From an uncultured Fibrobacter sp. (GTDB taxonomy: Bacteria > Fibrobacterota > Fibrobacteria > Fibrobacterales > Fibrobacteraceae): a stretch of DNA of 64,000 bases. The translations under genes and the position numbers were made by a program. The stretch is taken from NCBI RefSeq assembly GCF_900316465.1, contig NZ_ONDD01000010.1, forward strand, positions 33,400-97,399, given 5' to 3'. The notes under the pieces were generated by a model that saw nothing but the letters and a program-made list of their open reading frames with translations, searched no databases and had not been told where the DNA came from. Within the stretch, counting starts at the first letter, position 1; each line of letters starts with the position of its first letter. Positions 15,924 through 23,936 of the stretch are shown in pieces.

Positions 15924-16669
15924 GCGCGAGGCTCCGCAGACTTATCTTCGTGTTCCTTGTTGTACGAATGCGTACGACCAATCGCCACAATCATGAGGCC
16001 AAGCATTATAAACATCACTGCGCCAAACGCAAAATTGCTCACGCCCTTTGCCGTAATGGAATAGAACTTGAGCGAGAACTTTTTACCGCGCGGGTGATTC
16101 CAGCCCGGAGCGATTTCGACGCGGGCCACCGTTTCTTGATGGCGACGGTTAAGCGTACGATCGACATGTTCGTCATCGAACCAGAAATCCGGCGTGTAGA
16201 ACTGTTCGAACGGGAACGCAATACGCTGGCGGCCCTTGGTCAGCGGGATCTCTTTCATGAGCAAGCGGAAGGTACGCGGCTTCGTGATGTCGGTAACATC
16301 CGGGTCAAAGGTCCATACCTTCACCAGAATTTCATCGGTACCGCTCGATTCCAATTCAAAAATCAGCGAATCCACAAAAGTCCAGTTGCGATACTCCGCT
16401 TTCTCGCCCTGACTGAGGTCAAACAAAAGTCCGCACCAAGCACTCTTGGCAGTATCGGCGCCAAGCATGCAGCTAAACGAAAGCGAAGAATCGGCCAAGG
16501 CAAAAGTCACCTCGGACGAGCCGCCGTCGGACTTGTCATCGTATTCAAAGACAGAGGCACCATCGTGCAGCGGGAAAACTTTGTCGGCAAAGTGACGATC
16601 CGGAAGTGCAAAATACACTCCCAGAACAACAGCCGCAATCGCCACTAGAATAATATAAGTCTTAGCCAT
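15920..16669 (-). CDS. Membrane protein with extracytoplasmic CBM-like domain, architectural paralogue of the downstream regulator
   Basis: 249 residues. TM helix near residues 4-22, extracytoplasmic domain of about 180 residues, second TM near 210-230, short cytoplasmic tail (GRTHSYNKEHEDKSAEPRA) with no HTH. The middle domain repeats the CBM/CIA30-like pattern (FVDSLIFELESSGTDEILVK, RQRIAFPFEQFYTPDFWFDD), like the neighbour at 14991-15923. Same topology, same order and 4-nt overlap suggest the two proteins form one membrane complex, this one supplying ligand sensing only. It overlaps the upstream zinc-ribbon gene by 8 nt. No function is known to me. Confidence 0.7.
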   Translation of the reverse strand: MAKTYIILVAIAAVVLGVYFALPDRHFADKVFPLHDGASVFEYDDKSDGGSSEVTFALADSSLSFSCMLGADTAKSAWCGLLFDLSQGEKAEYRNWTFVDSLIFELESSGTDEILVKVWTFDPDVTDITKPRTFRLLMKEIPLTKGRQRIAFPFEQFYTPDFWFDDEHVDRTLNRRHQETVARVEIAPGWNHPRGKKFSLKFYSITAKGVSNFAFGAVMFIMLGLMIVAIGRTHSYNKEHEDKSAEPRA

Positions 16670-17183
16670 TAGAGTCTTCAGGTTCCAAAATCGGTTTCAA
16701 ATGAAGGCTGTACTGCACCAAATCCAGCGGATCTTCGTCGGGTTCCTTTTCGCCAAAAAGCTTGTTCACCACGGCATCAAGCGCACGGATAAAGAAGAAA
16801 TGATGCTTGCCTTCTTTAGCGGGCATCTGGAACGGGTGTTCCAAGGTACGCTTTAAAAGCGTGATGGTCATGGAAGGCGGCATGTGGAACATCTTGCAGC
16901 AAGAGGTGACCTTGCCGTCGTAACCGTAATCCGGGAGTTTTCCTTGCACCAGAGGTTCGCCGTGATCGATGCAGCAAGGGTCTTCGCAAACCGGGTCCTG
17001 CACATTCTTGGCAAGCAAAGCCTTGAGCCAGAGCTCGCGGGACTTGTCGGTGAGGTCGCTGCGGAAAGCCATGGTCTGGTCACACGGGAAAAACGTAGAA
17101 TAGCACTTGGGGCAAATGCGCAAGTCCAGATGCTGGAACTTGATTTCTGCCACCTCTGATTTGCAATAAGGGCATGTACTCAT
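16662..17183 (-). CDS. Zinc-ribbon protein, first gene of membrane-regulator operon
   Basis: 173 residues from ATG 17183 (MSTCPYCKSEVAEIKFQHLD). Two CxxC knuckles (Cys4-Cys7 and CPKC near residues 24-27) form a TFIIB-like zinc ribbon. Further Cys clusters follow (DPVCEDPCCIDHGE and TSCCKMFHMPP), possibly a second metal site. The C-terminal half is soluble and not recognised. The start is set by TATATTAG 5 nt upstream; longer in-frame starts reach into the divergent cnoX gene and are rejected. It is coupled by an 8-nt overlap to the membrane protein downstream. Confidence 0.7.
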   Translation of the reverse strand: MSTCPYCKSEVAEIKFQHLDLRICPKCYSTFFPCDQTMAFRSDLTDKSRELWLKALLAKNVQDPVCEDPCCIDHGEPLVQGKLPDYGYDGKVTSCCKMFHMPPSMTITLLKRTLEHPFQMPAKEGKHHFFFIRALDAVVNKLFGEKEPDEDPLDLVQYSLHLKPILEPEDSNG

Positions 17184-17188
17184 GTACC

Positions 17189-17209
17189 CTAATATAATAA
17201 CTATATTTG
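17189..17209. promoter_or_regulatory. Two divergent -7 elements in a 30-bp intergenic gap
   Basis: TATATTAG on the minus strand (17196-17189) is 5 nt from the zinc-ribbon ATG, and TATATTTG on the plus strand (17202-17209) is 4 nt from the cnoX ATG. Neither gene has room for a 5' UTR or ribosome site. Confidence 0.55.
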
Positions 17210-17213
17210 TGGC

Positions 17214-18038
17214 ATGGCTAAAGTTGTACAGATTACCGCTGAAAATTTTGAAACCGAGGTCGCTCAGGCCTCTGAAACCCGCGCCGTAGCGGTGCTTTTC
17301 TCTTCTGCAGAATACCCTGACTGCGCACCGTATTCCCAATTGCTGGGCTCTCTTTCGACCAGCATGGACTTTACGCTCGGCGTCGTGAGTTGCGACGAAC
17401 GCGAGAACATGCAGTTGATCCAGGCGTTCCGCGTGCGCTCGGTGCCCGAAGTTCACATTGTCGACAAGGGCCAGATTGCAGACGTCATCCAGGGCGTGTT
17501 GCCCGAAGCAGACCTCAAGAAGCGCCTCGAAAAGTTCTTCGTGAGTGACGAAGCTCGATTCCAGATGGCCTTGGAAGATGCCATTGCGCAAAAGAATTTT
17601 GACCAGGCTCTCCCGATGCTCGACGAAGCGCTCGCCAAGACCCCCGACGACAAGAAGTTGCAGCTCTTATGGGCCAAGGCAAGCCTCGGCATGGGCGACA
17701 CCGAAAAGGCAAAATCTGTACTCACCAAGTTTACCGAAGCCGATGACCAGTACCGCGAAGCAAAATCGCTGCTGGAACTTCTAGACTTCCACGCCGAAGC
17801 CGCCAAGAAGGACGTGCAGGGCAAAGAAGCGATTGTTTACCACGAAGCATGCAAGCTCGCTTGCGCCGAAGATTTTGAAAGTGCATTGCAGGCATTCCTG
17901 AACCTGTACGTGGAAGCTCCGGAATGGAACGACGGCGCCGCCAAGAAGGCGATGCTTACTTTGTTCGGAGTTCTCGGCCCGAAACACGAACTTACCTGGA
18001 AGTACCGCGCCAAACTCAACACGATGATGTTTATCTAA
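17214..18038 (+). CDS. cnoX: CnoX-like thioredoxin-TPR co-chaperone
   Basis: 274 residues. An N-terminal thioredoxin fold (about 1-110) lacks a CxxC; it has a single Cys37 in SAEYPDCAPY, as in CnoX/YbbN proteins where the redox motif is degenerate. The cis-Pro region is VRSVPEVHIV. TPR-like repeats follow (about 118-230; ALEDAIAQKNFDQALPMLDE and neighbours). The C-terminal segment ending YRAKLNTMMF matches the YbbN C-terminal tail. CnoX protects proteins from oxidation and aggregation and hands them to GroEL/DnaK; here this is by homology. Its stop overlaps the dusA start (TAATG). Confidence 0.8.
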   Translation: MAKVVQITAENFETEVAQASETRAVAVLFSSAEYPDCAPYSQLLGSLSTSMDFTLGVVSCDERENMQLIQAFRVRSVPEVHIVDKGQIADVIQGVLPEADLKKRLEKFFVSDEARFQMALEDAIAQKNFDQALPMLDEALAKTPDDKKLQLLWAKASLGMGDTEKAKSVLTKFTEADDQYREAKSLLELLDFHAEAAKKDVQGKEAIVYHEACKLACAEDFESALQAFLNLYVEAPEWNDGAAKKAMLTLFGVLGPKHELTWKYRAKLNTMMFI

Positions 18039-19021
18039 TGAATATCGACTTTAACCGCAAACTTTCGATTGCCCCGATGCTTGACTGCACCGACCGTCAC
18101 GAACGGTATTTTTTGCGGTTATTGTCCAAGCACATCTTGTTGTACAGCGAAATGGTCACGACCAACGCGCTGTTGCATACCGATCCGGACCAGTTCCTGC
18201 GCCATCAGGAATTCGAATACCCCGCTGTTTTGCAGCTGGGAGGCTCAAATCCGGCCGATTTAGCCAAATGCAGCAAGATGGTCGAAGAATCCGGTTTTCA
18301 GGAAGTCAACCTGAATTGCGGCTGTCCTTCGGACCGCGTGCAGAACGGGAACTTTGGCGCGTGCCTCATGAAAGACAAGAACCTGGTCGCCGACTGCTTC
18401 AAGGCCATGCAAGACGCCGTGAGCATCCCCGTGTCTATCAAGTGCCGTATCGGCGTCGACGAATTTGACTTTTGGGAATTTTTCCGCGACTTTGTAGGCA
18501 CCATTGCAGACGCCGGCTGCCGCGTATTCATTATTCACGCCCGCAAGGCATGGCTCAAGGGTTTAAGTCCTAAAGAAAACCGCGAAGTTCCGTCGCTGCA
18601 TTACGACTTTGTACACCGCCTCAAGGCCGAAATGCCTCAGCTGAACATTTCAATCAACGGCGGCATCAAGACGCTTGACCAGGTGCAGGAACAGCTCCAG
18701 GATTTAGACGGCGTCATGGTCGGCCGCGAAGCCTACGAAAATCCGTGGTTCCTGCGCGACGCCGACGAACGTATTTTCGGCGACAGCGAACCACCGCGAT
18801 TCTCGTTACGCAAGGAACTTCTCGAAGCCTACCTCCCCTATGTAGAGATGGAAGCCGCCCGCGGAACGCCCACAACCATTTTAGTGCGCCACCTGTACGG
18901 GCTATTTAACGGCAAGCCCGGCGCACGCAAGTTCCGCCAGCACCTCGGCGAAAACGCCCCCAAAACAAACAACCCCGCGGAAATGATCCGCAGGGCTATG
19001 GACTTGGTTACTGAACCTTAG
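18038..19021 (+). CDS. dusA: tRNA-dihydrouridine synthase A
   Basis: 327 residues from ATG 18038, coupled to cnoX by TAATG. FMN enzyme that reduces uridines 20/20a in the tRNA D-loop. DusA-specific signature near the start: APMLDCTDRHERYFLRLL and LYSEMVTTNALLH. The catalytic Cys lies in LNCGCPSDRVQNG, the expected N-C-G-C-P-S context; later SIKCRIGVDE and the FMN-phosphate site INGGIK and GVMVGREAYENPW are clear. Upstream in-frame extensions lie inside cnoX and are rejected. A second Dus gene is at 61958. Confidence 0.92.
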   Translation: MNIDFNRKLSIAPMLDCTDRHERYFLRLLSKHILLYSEMVTTNALLHTDPDQFLRHQEFEYPAVLQLGGSNPADLAKCSKMVEESGFQEVNLNCGCPSDRVQNGNFGACLMKDKNLVADCFKAMQDAVSIPVSIKCRIGVDEFDFWEFFRDFVGTIADAGCRVFIIHARKAWLKGLSPKENREVPSLHYDFVHRLKAEMPQLNISINGGIKTLDQVQEQLQDLDGVMVGREAYENPWFLRDADERIFGDSEPPRFSLRKELLEAYLPYVEMEAARGTPTTILVRHLYGLFNGKPGARKFRQHLGENAPKTNNPAEMIRRAMDLVTEP

Positions 19022-19042
19022 TCTTTTTGATTATTCAGCCAC

Positions 19043-20539
19043 TTATTCGACAATCTTGGCGCTGAGTTCCTTCGTGTCGATAGAAGAAATCGTCGAACCG
19101 TTCGTGAGAGAAATCTTGCGAATTTCGGCTGCGTTATACATGGCAACCCAAGCGGTGCTACCGTCAATTGCCACGATATCGTAGGGGTTTTCAGATTCGA
19201 TGCTCTTCTGCCAAGCAACCTTCTTTGCGCTGGTATTCACCTTCGAGATGCTGCCCTTGCCCTTGCGGTCCATTACGTACAGGCCACCATTGACTTCTAC
19301 AATCTTCGTGTCGGTAGAGAACTGAATGCTTTCGTCGCTGATGTCTTCGCCATCAATCCAGTAAAGTTTACCGGCGTTAGCATAGTCGCTGATATAAACG
19401 AACACTTCGTGATTGATAACGGCAATACCAGCGGGCTGGTAACCCATTTCGTCGTCATAAAGGGGGGAGAGTTTCAGGCCATTATAAGAATACGCCACCA
19501 TGGGTCCCATTTCATACGTATCCCAGTCAATGGAACCACGGTCGCCGATATAGAAGAGTTCACCCTTAGTGTCATAGTAAACGCCACCGCTGGCATCGAC
19601 AACACCATCTATCCTCTTCACCGACTTGTCACTCAAATCAACTTCGGCAGCGGGAACATTCTGGTAAGCCTTGTAAACGGCAACAACAGCCTTGCCAGAA
19701 ATCGGATCAACATCCATCATGTACACGCCACCGCCAAGCAGCGTACCGCTCACCCAAAGTTCAGACTTTTTCTTCTTCAGGTCAACCTTTTCGATACCGC
19801 GGTTTTCATCGGCGTCAATACCCCAAGAGGCATTGTATTCACCCTGCGTACCCACAAACACATTGCCATTCACAACCTTCACAACCTGCGGGTTCTTGGT
19901 CACAAGAGTAATGGTATCGAGAAGGGTACCGTCGCTCAACTTGTACATGGCAAGAAGGCCCGGATCGTTGAAGATAGCGCTATATCCATCATCGCCAACT
20001 TCGTAGCGCTGGAACACGGCGAACAGCGTATCGCCAGAAACTTCAAGGTCGGCGGCAAACGGCGTGTTAGCCAGGTAGGTCACCTTCGGTTCAACAGAGC
20101 TGCTGGATTCCGGTTCTGCAGAGGAACTAGATACCGGAGCTTCGGAGCTGCTGGATTCAACCTTTTCGCTAGAACTGGATTTTTCGTCTTTCTTTTCGCT
20201 AGAGCTAGACTTGTCATCCTTTGTGCTGGAGCTAGACTTGTCGTCCTTCTTTTCGCTGGAGCTGGACTTTTCGTCTTTCTTTTCGCTAGAGCTAGAGGTA
20301 GCCTTTTCGGAGCTACTGGACTTGCCATCTTTCTTGACAGAGCTAGAAGACTTGTCCTTGCTGGACTTGGCAGAGCTAGAGCTGTCATCGTCTTCGGAAC
20401 TGCTGCTCAGATCTTCATCCAAGCAGTTTTCGTTGTCCAAGCATTCAATGCTTGCCGAGGAACTATTGTCGTCACCGCAAGCGCCCAAGTAGAACGCGAA
20501 CGATAACGCCGCAAGTGTTGTGAGTATCTTTTTATTCAT
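19043..20539 (-). CDS. Surface lipoprotein beta-propeller, BtuG-like partner of the adjacent TonB receptor
   Basis: 498 residues. The lipoprotein signal (MNKKILTTLAALSFAFYLGA, Cys21) is followed by a Ser/Asp/Lys repeat linker (about residues 45-150), then a seven-bladed-propeller-like domain with repeated strands (LLAMYKLSDGTLLDTITLVT, GVYMMDVDPISGKAVVAVYK, GGLYVMDRKGKG, STAWVAMYNAAEIRKISL). It lies 40 nt downstream of the TonB receptor that follows a cobalamin riboswitch; in Bacteroides the cobalamin-binding propeller lipoprotein BtuG is paired with BtuB the same way. Binding of corrinoid is inferred from context, not from residue matches. AAGGAG precedes the ATG. Confidence 0.7.
   Translation of the reverse strand: MNKKILTTLAALSFAFYLGACGDDNSSSASIECLDNENCLDEDLSSSSEDDDSSSSAKSSKDKSSSSVKKDGKSSSSEKATSSSSEKKDEKSSSSEKKDDKSSSSTKDDKSSSSEKKDEKSSSSEKVESSSSEAPVSSSSAEPESSSSVEPKVTYLANTPFAADLEVSGDTLFAVFQRYEVGDDGYSAIFNDPGLLAMYKLSDGTLLDTITLVTKNPQVVKVVNGNVFVGTQGEYNASWGIDADENRGIEKVDLKKKKSELWVSGTLLGGGVYMMDVDPISGKAVVAVYKAYQNVPAAEVDLSDKSVKRIDGVVDASGGVYYDTKGELFYIGDRGSIDWDTYEMGPMVAYSYNGLKLSPLYDDEMGYQPAGIAVINHEVFVYISDYANAGKLYWIDGEDISDESIQFSTDTKIVEVNGGLYVMDRKGKGSISKVNTSAKKVAWQKSIESENPYDIVAIDGSTAWVAMYNAAEIRKISLTNGSTISSIDTKELSAKIVE
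20090..20404 (-). repeat. Ser-rich linker repeats coding for SSSSEKKDEK-type units
   Basis: Near-tandem units of about 27-30 nt encode SSSSEKKDEK, SSSSEKKDDK, SSSSTKDDK and similar. Ser codons are mixed (AGC, TCT, TCC), so the repeat is conserved at protein level; recombination between units could change linker length. Confidence 0.7.
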
Positions 20540-20579
20540 TATTGCTCCTTTCTGGCTTTACGCTATTTTAGCGCGGGGG

Positions 20580-22634
20580 CTAGAACCCCTGTATGATTGT
20601 GAACTTGTATTCCCTACCCGGAGTCGGATAGGGGGTAAAAATGTTTCGATATGTTTCGTCCGATATGTTGTTGACCGCAAAAACAAGGCGAGTCTTATTC
20701 CACGGTTGCCAAGCAAGCGAAGCATTGTAATGCGCCACTGGAGGCTGTCTCGTAAAGTTCATGCGGTCACTATAAATTCTAGACCTGTAATCCATCGAAA
20801 CCGTGCTACTCAAATGCAACGGCAAGAACACCGTACCTTCGGCATAGTAGCTATGTACCGGTTCCCCGGGCAAAAGATTCCCGTTATAGGCCTTACTTAA
20901 GCCATCATCACGCGGATCCTGAATGGTGGCGCGCAATACGGTCTGGAAGAAATCAACCGGGCGGCTATCCAATTCCAGCTCCACCCCACGAATGACGGAC
21001 TTGTCTATATTAAAGGCCTTCATCATATTGGTGCTAATCAACCAATAAATTCCGTTTTCGGCATGGGTTTCAAAGTATGTAGCGCGGAATACAGAGCGCT
21101 GTTTCGGGGTAGACAGATAGAGTCCAGCAGCAAACTTCAAAGCCGATTCATCTTTCAAAGCCGGATTCGAAAGCGTTCCCGGATACATGCCGTAAAGTTC
21201 CATCAATTGCGGCTGTCTGTAGAATCGACCGAAAGAAGCGCTTCCGCCAATCCACGAATCCTTTTTGCCTAATTTTGCCTGCACCATTCCAGCCCAGCTC
21301 AAATCACGCTCGGTAGCATCGCTTATCAGTGCCGCTCCTGTAGTCATCTGGAATTTACCGCCATCGATATCATCAATCGACTTCAGCACGTTGCCCTCGG
21401 CCAAAAGCGAGAACCACTGCGTAAAGGCATATTCCACATTGCCCGCCACAGAACCCGTATAGCGATTCAGGCTGAAATCCTGCGCAGGTCCGCGCGCTTC
21501 CCAATTTTCAGCACTTCCCGCCAATCTGAGGAACGCCTCAAGATTTCCGCGGTACAAAGTTGCAGAAACTTCGGGCATCGCCCTATACCCAGCAAGGCCA
21601 AGTACCTTGAAATCTTTCGACAAGTAACCAATTTTGTCCAACGGATAATACGATTCCGACGAATTCTTTTCGAATCTTCCCGTGATTCCAGATTCTATAA
21701 GCAAGCAATCAAAGTATTCGGGGAATTCCAGACGGTACGAAAGCTGTCCCATGTCGCCCGTAAACTTTGCCACATAAGTCTGCAAGTCTTCGGTACCGGG
21801 GTTGCCCGCTTCAGTATGCATGACGTTTCCGGACAAGGTCGAGAAGAATCCACCGCCATGAAGCATGCGGTACTGGATGTTTCCAGAATACTCCGTGAAT
21901 TCCGCATTTTTTCTTCTGTCCTTAAAATCGTCTTCGTCGTTGTAGAGCGTGCCGTTACGATTGTCAAATTCGTAATCGTTATCGCTATGGCGCATCGAAG
22001 CGGTTGCCGAGAACTGCACGCTATCGGTCACGTTTGCGCTCACTTGGGCAGAGCCTTCAAACGTATTGTGCGAGCCTACACTTGCAAAAACGCGACCACT
22101 CGGCACACGAGATGCCTTAATCGCACTTTTACTCACAAAATTGATAACGCCGCCGACACCCGAACCACCATACTTAGCCGGAGTCCGGTCCTTGTAGACT
22201 TCAATTTTTTCAATATTGTTGAGGTCAATGGCACCCAGGTCAGCAGCACCGCCACCGGCATCGTTGAGTGGCATGCCATCAATGCAAATCAAGACATTCC
22301 TTGCCGCAATGCCTCGAATGCTCACCGTCTGAAAACTGCCCATGCCCCCCTGCGTATACCCCTGGACTCCCGAAAGCGAAGACAAGATTTCTGTAGCCGA
22401 CAAGCCACGGCCTTCCCAAGCGGCGGGGCGGATTTCCATATAGTCTGTGCCAGAAACGGCAACGCCGGACACCGAAGGCGCTGTTACCTCGGTCGAACCA
22501 AGATCCTGTACTGGAGCGGACTCATCGACAGCCACGTCCTTAGACGTGACCACGGTCTGTGCAAAAGGGGTCTCCCACGCACAACACAAAAACACCGCAA
22601 CTACAGCGGCTTTGTAGAATGACGTCGTTCGCAT
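20580..22634 (-). CDS. btuB: TonB-dependent outer-membrane receptor, cobalamin (BtuB) type
   Basis: 684 residues. Signal peptide (about 1-25), plug domain (about 60-175: IEVYKDRTPAKYGGSGVGGV is the conserved plug end), then a 22-strand-type barrel ending REYKFTIIQGF with terminal Phe. Takes up a ligand across the outer membrane using TonB energy. The ligand is assigned from the cobalamin riboswitch directly upstream (22655-22838) and from the propeller lipoprotein downstream. A TonB box is not obvious; the region after the signal (TVVTSKDVAVDE) is the likely place. GAGGA lies just before the ATG, next to the riboswitch B12 box, so translation is probably the step controlled. Confidence 0.88.
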   Translation of the reverse strand: MRTTSFYKAAVVAVFLCCAWETPFAQTVVTSKDVAVDESAPVQDLGSTEVTAPSVSGVAVSGTDYMEIRPAAWEGRGLSATEILSSLSGVQGYTQGGMGSFQTVSIRGIAARNVLICIDGMPLNDAGGGAADLGAIDLNNIEKIEVYKDRTPAKYGGSGVGGVINFVSKSAIKASRVPSGRVFASVGSHNTFEGSAQVSANVTDSVQFSATASMRHSDNDYEFDNRNGTLYNDEDDFKDRRKNAEFTEYSGNIQYRMLHGGGFFSTLSGNVMHTEAGNPGTEDLQTYVAKFTGDMGQLSYRLEFPEYFDCLLIESGITGRFEKNSSESYYPLDKIGYLSKDFKVLGLAGYRAMPEVSATLYRGNLEAFLRLAGSAENWEARGPAQDFSLNRYTGSVAGNVEYAFTQWFSLLAEGNVLKSIDDIDGGKFQMTTGAALISDATERDLSWAGMVQAKLGKKDSWIGGSASFGRFYRQPQLMELYGMYPGTLSNPALKDESALKFAAGLYLSTPKQRSVFRATYFETHAENGIYWLISTNMMKAFNIDKSVIRGVELELDSRPVDFFQTVLRATIQDPRDDGLSKAYNGNLLPGEPVHSYYAEGTVFLPLHLSSTVSMDYRSRIYSDRMNFTRQPPVAHYNASLAWQPWNKTRLVFAVNNISDETYRNIFTPYPTPGREYKFTIIQGF

Positions 22635-22654
22635 CGTTCCTCAAAAAAGCGTTT

Positions 22655-22838
22655 CCCACAGTTCTTCTGGCTCGGGGATCAATCTACTTCCGGCTCCTTC
22701 ACATCTATATAGACATTGGTTTATGCCGGTTTCGTCCTCCCTTACAGCGGCGCGACCGCTCCCGGTTTTCACGGGATTCTCTCCTTGCAGGCCTCCCAGT
22801 AGGGCTCCCGCATGGGCTTTTCAGGGCACAGGAAACTT
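22655..22838 (-). promoter_or_regulatory. Cobalamin (B12) riboswitch
   Basis: The minus strand has the family landmarks in order: ATCCCGTGAAAACCGGGAGC (22777-22758), GCCGCTGTAAGGGAGGACG (22751-22733) and the B12 box AGCCAGAAGAACTG (22672-22659). The btuB ribosome site follows within about 20 nt. No terminator hairpin with a T run is seen, so cobalamin binding most likely blocks ribosome access. Confidence 0.92.
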
Positions 22839-22846
22839 TTCGTTTG

Positions 22847-22882
22847 CAAATATAGAAATATTTTTACAATTTGCTATATTTA
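22847..22882. promoter_or_regulatory. Divergent -7 elements for the riboswitch-btuB transcript and nadA
   Basis: TATATTTG on the minus strand (22854-22847) sits just upstream of the riboswitch. TATATTTA on the plus strand (22875-22882) sits 5 nt before the nadA ATG. Confidence 0.55.
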
Positions 22883-22887
22883 GGGGT

Positions 22888-23904
22888 ATGACTGCAGAAG
22901 AACTCTACAAACGTCTTAGCTCTATTCAGCCGGGCGCCGTGCTTTGCACCTATTCCATGGAAAAGTGCGAACAGATGCTCCCGCTCATCAACGAAATCAA
23001 CGAACTGAAAAAGGAACGCGACGCCGTGATCCTCGCCCACAGCTATGTGGCCCCCGAAATCATCCTGGGCGTTGCCGACTACGATGGCGACAGCTTCAAG
23101 CTGAGTCAAGACGCCACCAAGGTGAGCGCAAAGACGATAGTGTTCTCTGCCGTGCGCTTTATGGGCGAAACCGCCAAGATTTTGAATCCGACCAAGGATG
23201 TTCTGATTCCGGGTCCGCTTACGGGTTGTAGCCTCGCCGACTCCATTACCGGCGCCGAGGTCAAGGCACTCCGCGAAAAGTATCCCGACCACACCTTCGT
23301 GTGCTATATCAACACCACCGCCGACGTGAAGGCAAACTGCGACGTGTGCGTCACCAGCAGCAACGTGATGAAGATTGTCTCTAGCCTCGAAAACGACAAG
23401 ATCGTGTTCGTGCCGGATGGTCTCATGGGTCAGAACCTAATCGACGAAATGCAGAAGCGAGGTATCAAGAAAGAAATCGTGCTCCACAGCGGTTGCTGCT
23501 ACGTGCACGAAACCTACGATTCCGAACTCATCAACTTCTTCCGCAGCCAGAACCCGGGCCTCAAGGTGGTCAGCCACCCCGAATGTCACCCGGGCGTCGC
23601 CCTCCTGAGCGACTACGTGGGCAGCACCGGCCAGATGGTGAACTACATCAAGGAACAGCCCGAAGGAACCCCGTTCCTCCTGCTCACCGAATGCGGTCTG
23701 AACGCACGTATGCAGTATGAATTCCCGCAAAAGACCTTTATTGGCAGCTGCAGCATGTGCAAGTACATGAAGTCCAATTCACTCGAAAACATTTTGGAAA
23801 CCTTGCGTCATCCGGAAAAGGCTCAGCACGTAGAACTTGACGAAGCAACCCGCGTTGCCGCCAAGAAGTGCATCGACGCGATGTTCTACTACGCAGCCAA
23901 GTAG
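22888..23904 (+). CDS. nadA: Quinolinate synthase
   Basis: 338 residues from ATG 22888; longer frames run into the btuB promoter and riboswitch. NadA condenses iminoaspartate with dihydroxyacetone phosphate to quinolinate in NAD synthesis, using a [4Fe-4S] cluster. Family motifs: VILAHSYVAPEI, GPLTGCSLADS, HPECHPGV, the nearby GSTGQM, and the C-terminal GSCSMCKYMK, which supplies the cluster Cys. TATATTTA is 5 nt before the start and there is no Shine-Dalgarno sequence, so it is probably leaderless. nadB and nadC are not nearby. Confidence 0.95.
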   Translation: MTAEELYKRLSSIQPGAVLCTYSMEKCEQMLPLINEINELKKERDAVILAHSYVAPEIILGVADYDGDSFKLSQDATKVSAKTIVFSAVRFMGETAKILNPTKDVLIPGPLTGCSLADSITGAEVKALREKYPDHTFVCYINTTADVKANCDVCVTSSNVMKIVSSLENDKIVFVPDGLMGQNLIDEMQKRGIKKEIVLHSGCCYVHETYDSELINFFRSQNPGLKVVSHPECHPGVALLSDYVGSTGQMVNYIKEQPEGTPFLLLTECGLNARMQYEFPQKTFIGSCSMCKYMKSNSLENILETLRHPEKAQHVELDEATRVAAKKCIDAMFYYAAK

Positions 23905-23936
23905 CAACGATTGGCTCACAAAAAGGTTTGGAGAAA

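Noticed and set aside
14991..16669. Classical two-component system
   Set aside because: No histidine kinase, receiver or HAMP domain; the only DNA-binding signature is the half AraC motif.
17184..17591. N-terminal extension of the zinc-ribbon protein by 136 residues
   Set aside because: It would overlap the cnoX coding region on the other strand and lie upstream of the -7 element; the extension has no recognisable domain.
19409..20506. A 365-codon plus-strand frame opposite the propeller lipoprotein
   Set aside because: Shadow of the Ser-rich repeats; low-complexity mirror sequence only.
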